Below, piece by piece: positions 61,751 through 64,000 of a DNA stretch of 64,000 nt. The notes under the pieces were generated by a model. The model was given only the letters and a program-made list of their open reading frames with translations, searched no databases and was not told where the DNA came from. The stretch is from assembly GCA_949383255.1 (NCBI GenBank), contig CASJPF010000009.1:45642-109641 (forward strand), in the 5' to 3' direction. A program made the position numbers and the translations under genes. Each line of letters starts with the position of its first letter. Position 1 is the first letter of the stretch. This stretch comes from Lachnospiraceae bacterium (GTDB lineage: Bacteria; Bacillota; Clostridia; Lachnospirales; Lachnospiraceae).

Positions 61751-62821
61751 GTGATGTCGACAATAAGTCTTTGCATGATTGTAAAAAATGAGGAGAGGCA
61801 TATTGCGCGCTGTCTGGACAGTGTGGCGGGACTTGTAGATGAAATTATAATTGTAGATACAGGCTCCACTGATCGGACAGTGGAGATTGCATCAAACTAC
61901 ACTTCCAAGATTTTTTCGTATCAATGGAAGGATGATTTTTCTGATGCCAGAAATAATTCGTTTTCTAAAGCGTCTATGGATTACTGTATGTGGATGGATG
62001 CAGATGATATTCTAGAGACAGTGGAGCGAGATAAATTTTTGCAGTTAAAGCAATCGCTCTCGGCGGAAGTAGACATTGTAATGATGAAATATCATACTTT
62101 ATTTGACGAGGAAGGCAGACCATCCTTCACTTATTTTAGGGAAAGATGGATTAGAAACAGTGCACAATATCGCTGGGTAGGTGCAGTTCATGAAGTAATT
62201 CCTCCAAATGGCAAAGTTATATATTCGGATATTGCAATTAGCCATAAAAAAATAGGCGCTGGGAACCCAAACCGAAATTTAAGAATTTATCAGAAGATGA
62301 TTGCAGATGGAAAAACTTTGGAACCACGACACCAATACTATTATGGACGGGAACTGTATTATCACAAACAATACGAAGAGGCTGTTTCCGTGTTGGAACA
62401 GTTTCTTTGCACAAAGGAAGGATGGATTGAAAATAAAATAGAAGCTTGTTCTGTCTGCGCAGCCTGTTATTTGCAGTTGGGGCAGGAACAGCGTGCACTG
62501 GATACGCTTTTGCGCAGTATGAGTTTTGATGTGCCAAGGGCGGAATTGTGTTGTGAAATTGGAAAATATTTTTTGGAACATGGAAACATTCAAAATGCAA
62601 TTTACTGGTATGAAACGGCATTGAATTTGCCCAAAAACGAATACACAGGTGGATTTATACTACCGGATTGTTATGATTATATTCCTCTTTTGCAGTTGTG
62701 TGTATGTTATGACCGATTGGGACAACGACAAAAAGCAGAAGAATACAATGAGAGGGCGGGAGCTTGTAAGCCGTATTCTAAAGCCTATGTTTACAACAAA
62801 CAGTATTTTGACAGTCTATAA
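61751..62821 (+). CDS. GT2 glycosyltransferase with TPR-like C-terminus
   Basis: This 356-aa protein has a GT-A domain with ISLCMIVKNEERHIARCL, VDTGSTDRTVEIA, FSDARNNS and the metal site WMDADDIL, a pattern seen in WaaE/SunS-like enzymes. Its C-terminal 150 residues form TPR-like helical repeats (YYHKQYEEAVSVLEQFL, AACYLQLGQEQRALDTLL, GNIQNAIYWYETAL). TPR tails often bind protein acceptors. GTG 61751 or ATG 61754 is the start, after AAGGGGGAAG. It lies between two collagen-like genes and is the natural candidate for glycosylating them. Confidence 0.88.
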   Translation: MMSTISLCMIVKNEERHIARCLDSVAGLVDEIIIVDTGSTDRTVEIASNYTSKIFSYQWKDDFSDARNNSFSKASMDYCMWMDADDILETVERDKFLQLKQSLSAEVDIVMMKYHTLFDEEGRPSFTYFRERWIRNSAQYRWVGAVHEVIPPNGKVIYSDIAISHKKIGAGNPNRNLRIYQKMIADGKTLEPRHQYYYGRELYYHKQYEEAVSVLEQFLCTKEGWIENKIEACSVCAACYLQLGQEQRALDTLLRSMSFDVPRAELCCEIGKYFLEHGNIQNAIYWYETALNLPKNEYTGGFILPDCYDYIPLLQLCVCYDRLGQRQKAEEYNERAGACKPYSKAYVYNKQYFDSL

Positions 62822-62861
62822 ATTTTTATTATTAGAACGCAAACATAAATCGGTATTCTTT

Positions 62862-62985
62862 GTGAACTACCCATTGTCTAAAGTCAATGGGCTTCCTGCT
62901 TCTAAGACCTCGAACCAAACGCAGTTTGGTTTAACTATTATCTCCACAGGCGTTAATTCGGGCAGTCCCTGCCCTATAACGGTAT
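62862..62985 (-). ncRNA. Possible omega-RNA (reRNA) right end of an IS200/IS605-type element
   Basis: On the minus strand the 3' tail of a tnpB-like frame runs into the hairpin CCCATTG/CAATGGG (62870-62876, 62885-62891) and the short tail GTAGTTCACA. This is the usual 3' scaffold of TnpB guide RNAs at the transposon right end. Any guide would be the sequence just below 62862. The element is decayed, so expression is doubtful. Confidence 0.35.
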
Positions 62986-63057
62986 ATATCGTACATTTCG
63001 CACCTTATATATTTTACATGCTGAAGGACTGCTTGGTTTTCGCATTCTGATTTCTCA
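62931..63057 (-). pseudogene. tnpB: TnpB C-terminal remnant
   Basis: On the minus strand the frame ending at the TAA 62931-62933 reads ENQAVLQHVKYI... and then YRAGTARINACGDNS. AGTARINACGD is the characteristic C-terminal block of IS200/IS605-family TnpB proteins. The RuvC core and zinc finger are absent, so only a fragment of about 40 codons is left. It is inside the gap between the glycosyltransferase and the second collagen-like gene. Confidence 0.6.
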
Positions 63058-63151
63058 GCACAACCATCTATATACAATTATCAATGTTCGTGTATGAATA
63101 AATAATAACAAAAAATTTACACTATGGCAACCACTACTTTTGGCTATCTTA

Positions 63152-63176
63152 ATCCACCGTCTAAAGCTAGTGGGAT
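63152..63176 (-). repeat. Second IS605-type end hairpin
   Basis: Read on the minus strand, ATCCCACTAGCTTTAGAC and GGTGGAT form an imperfect hairpin that shares the CTTTAGAC loop with the right-end hairpin at 62870-62891 (there TTGACTTTAGACAATGG), in the same orientation. It suggests two nested or tandem element ends. Confidence 0.4.
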
Positions 63177-63205
63177 TGCAGTCGCCCTCTTTTCGACAAA
63201 AAGTA

Positions 63206-63232
63206 ACAAAAAAATGTATATTACATAAAATA
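63206..63232 (+). promoter_or_regulatory. Sigma-K-like promoter of the second collagen-like gene
   Basis: AACA with AC at 63206-63207 and CATAAAATA at 63224-63232 are 16 bp apart. They match AC-N16/17-CATANNNTA fully. It is about 60 bp upstream of the start codon. Sigma-K drives late mother-cell genes such as coat and exosporium proteins. Confidence 0.55.
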
Positions 63233-63240
63233 ATAGTAGA

Positions 63241-63264
63241 AAAAAGCACTTTTTAAGTGTTTTT
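63241..63264 (+). promoter_or_regulatory. Hairpin in the leader of the second collagen-like gene
   Basis: AAAAAGCACTT and AAGTGTTTTT can pair with one bulged G and a short T loop, just after the sigma-K-like promoter. It resembles a terminator and may act as a weak attenuator or mRNA-stabilising stem. Confidence 0.4.
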
Positions 63265-63291
63265 AAGATACACAGGAAGGATGTGTTTTTA

Positions 63292-64000
63292 GTGAATCAA
63301 TGTAATTCATGTAACTGTTATCAGAGTCCGTGTAATTCTTGTTGTGAGCGCGGTCCCGCAGGTCCGAAAGGAGATCAGGGACCGATGGGACCACAAGGAA
63401 TTAAGGGCGATACTGGCTGTCCCGGTCCAAAGGGCGACAAAGGTGATCCGGGTCCAATGGGACCACAGGGGATTCCCGGTGCGTCGGGCGCGAGAGGACC
63501 CAGAGGAAATACAGGTCCAGTAGGACCTACTGGAAACACAGGACCTAGAGGGTATGCAGGACCTAGAGGATACGCGGGACCGCAGGGGATTCAAGGAATT
63601 CAGGGTGTCCGTGGTGATATTGGTCCGAAAGGAGACCCAGGTTGTGAAGGACCTAAGGGCGATGTGGGACCACAGGGACCCGCAGGTCCACAGGGATCGG
63701 TCGGACCGATGGGACCACAGGGTGATATCGGACCACAGGGACCTAGAGGGATTCCCGGACCAACAGGACCAACAGGACCAACAGGTTCAATGGGTCCGCA
63801 AGGTGTAACTGGACCACAGGGGATTCAGGGGGTGACAGGACCGATAGGTGTCCAAGGACCGAAAGGATGTCCCGGGGATGAAGGTCCCATCGGTCCAACA
63901 GGAGCGACGGGAGCGACAGGAGCAACAGGAGCAGATGGAGCGACAGGAGCGACAGGAGCAACAGGAGCAGATGGAGCGACAGGAGCGACGGGAGCAACAG
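63292..64000 (+). CDS. Collagen-like protein with Cys-rich N-terminus (3' truncated)
   Basis: 236 codons are visible before the window ends. The start is a short Cys-rich tail ([20 protein letters not shown]) without a signal peptide. Uninterrupted Gly-X-Y triplets follow ([15 protein letters not shown]...), ending in GAT/GAD repeats ([15 protein letters not shown]). No part of a C-terminal head is visible. The GTG at 63292 follows AGGAAGG with 11 bp between; GTG 63283 is in frame but too close. Cys-rich starts and Thr-rich triplets fit a cross-linked, glycosylated spore-surface filament like BclA or BclB. The downstream neighbour is unknown. Confidence 0.87.
   Translation, partial: MNQCNSCNCYQSPCNSCCERGPAGPKGDQGPMGPQGIKGDTGCPGPKGDKGDPGPMGPQGIPGASGARGPRGNTGPVGPTGNTGPRGYAGPRGYAGPQGIQGIQGVRGDIGPKGDPGCEGPKGDVGPQGPAGPQGSVGPMGPQGDIGPQGPRGIPGPTGPTGPTGSMGPQGVTGPQGIQGVTGPIGVQGPKGCPGDEGPIGPTGATGATGATGADGATGATGATGADGATGATGAT

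Noticed and set aside
63554..63997. Alternative frames and CRISPR-like periodicity in the collagen repeat
   Set aside because: The periodicity is in 9-bp multiples and follows Gly-X-Y codons. There are no unique spacers. The other frames are shadows.

Overview
The window looks like the chromosome of a spore-forming, low-to-moderate GC Firmicute, most likely of the Lachnospiraceae. This rests on AGGAGG-type ribosome binding sites with several TTG/GTG starts, an AddAB recombinase, an LCP cell-wall ligase, a SpoVAD homologue, LytTR/GHKL regulators and collagen-like surface proteins. The genus is not determined. No rRNA, tRNA or CRISPR array was seen.

Region 1 (1-25.3 kb) is a large cell-surface polysaccharide locus. 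It carries rmlB, rmlA and rmlC for dTDP-rhamnose (no rmlD in the window), a Wzm/Wzt ABC exporter whose ATPase has a C-terminal glycan-binding-type extension, and a methyltransferase-kinase fusion resembling the WbdD chain terminator. Seven further GT2-family proteins follow, several with two GT-A-like domains, plus a phosphoglucomutase, a GtrA-like protein, a polyprenyl-P hexose-1-P transferase and an LCP protein. Two related GH25 muramidases lie at its left end. The genes read as synthesis, termination, export and wall attachment of a rhamnose-containing glycan.

Region 2 (25.4-35.8 kb) holds glmS, an HtrA protease with a Glu/Thr repeat, a ClpX paralogue, a YitT/YczE-like membrane protein, a methyltransferase, a TPR-DUF4037 protein and trpS in one direction. 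Region 3 (35.8-38 kb) is a small AT-rich accessory patch with an unknown protein, a CPBP protease and a small HTH regulator. Region 4 (38-52.9 kb) holds a solitary spoVAD, a flagellin-like protein behind a sigma-D-like promoter, ridA, a shikimate-kinase-like gene, pepF, addB-addA, a HAD phosphatase, a second CPBP protein and a flavin reductase. Region 5 (53-60.6 kb) has a lone tyrosine recombinase, a LytTR/GHKL two-component system behind a perfect consensus promoter, a GNAT gene and a MacB/FtsX-type ABC transporter. Region 6 (60.6-64 kb) is a collagen-like protein / glycosyltransferase / collagen-like protein cassette. Both collagen genes are preceded by sigma-K-like promoters, which suggests a spore-surface glycoprotein system.

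The intergenic DNA is rich in small mobile or palindromic elements. There are two copies of a MITE-like element with direct repeats at its borders, a related 83-bp element, two copies of a 75-bp REP-like unit, a 90-bp element with perfect 16-bp ends, and a TnpB/omega-RNA remnant.
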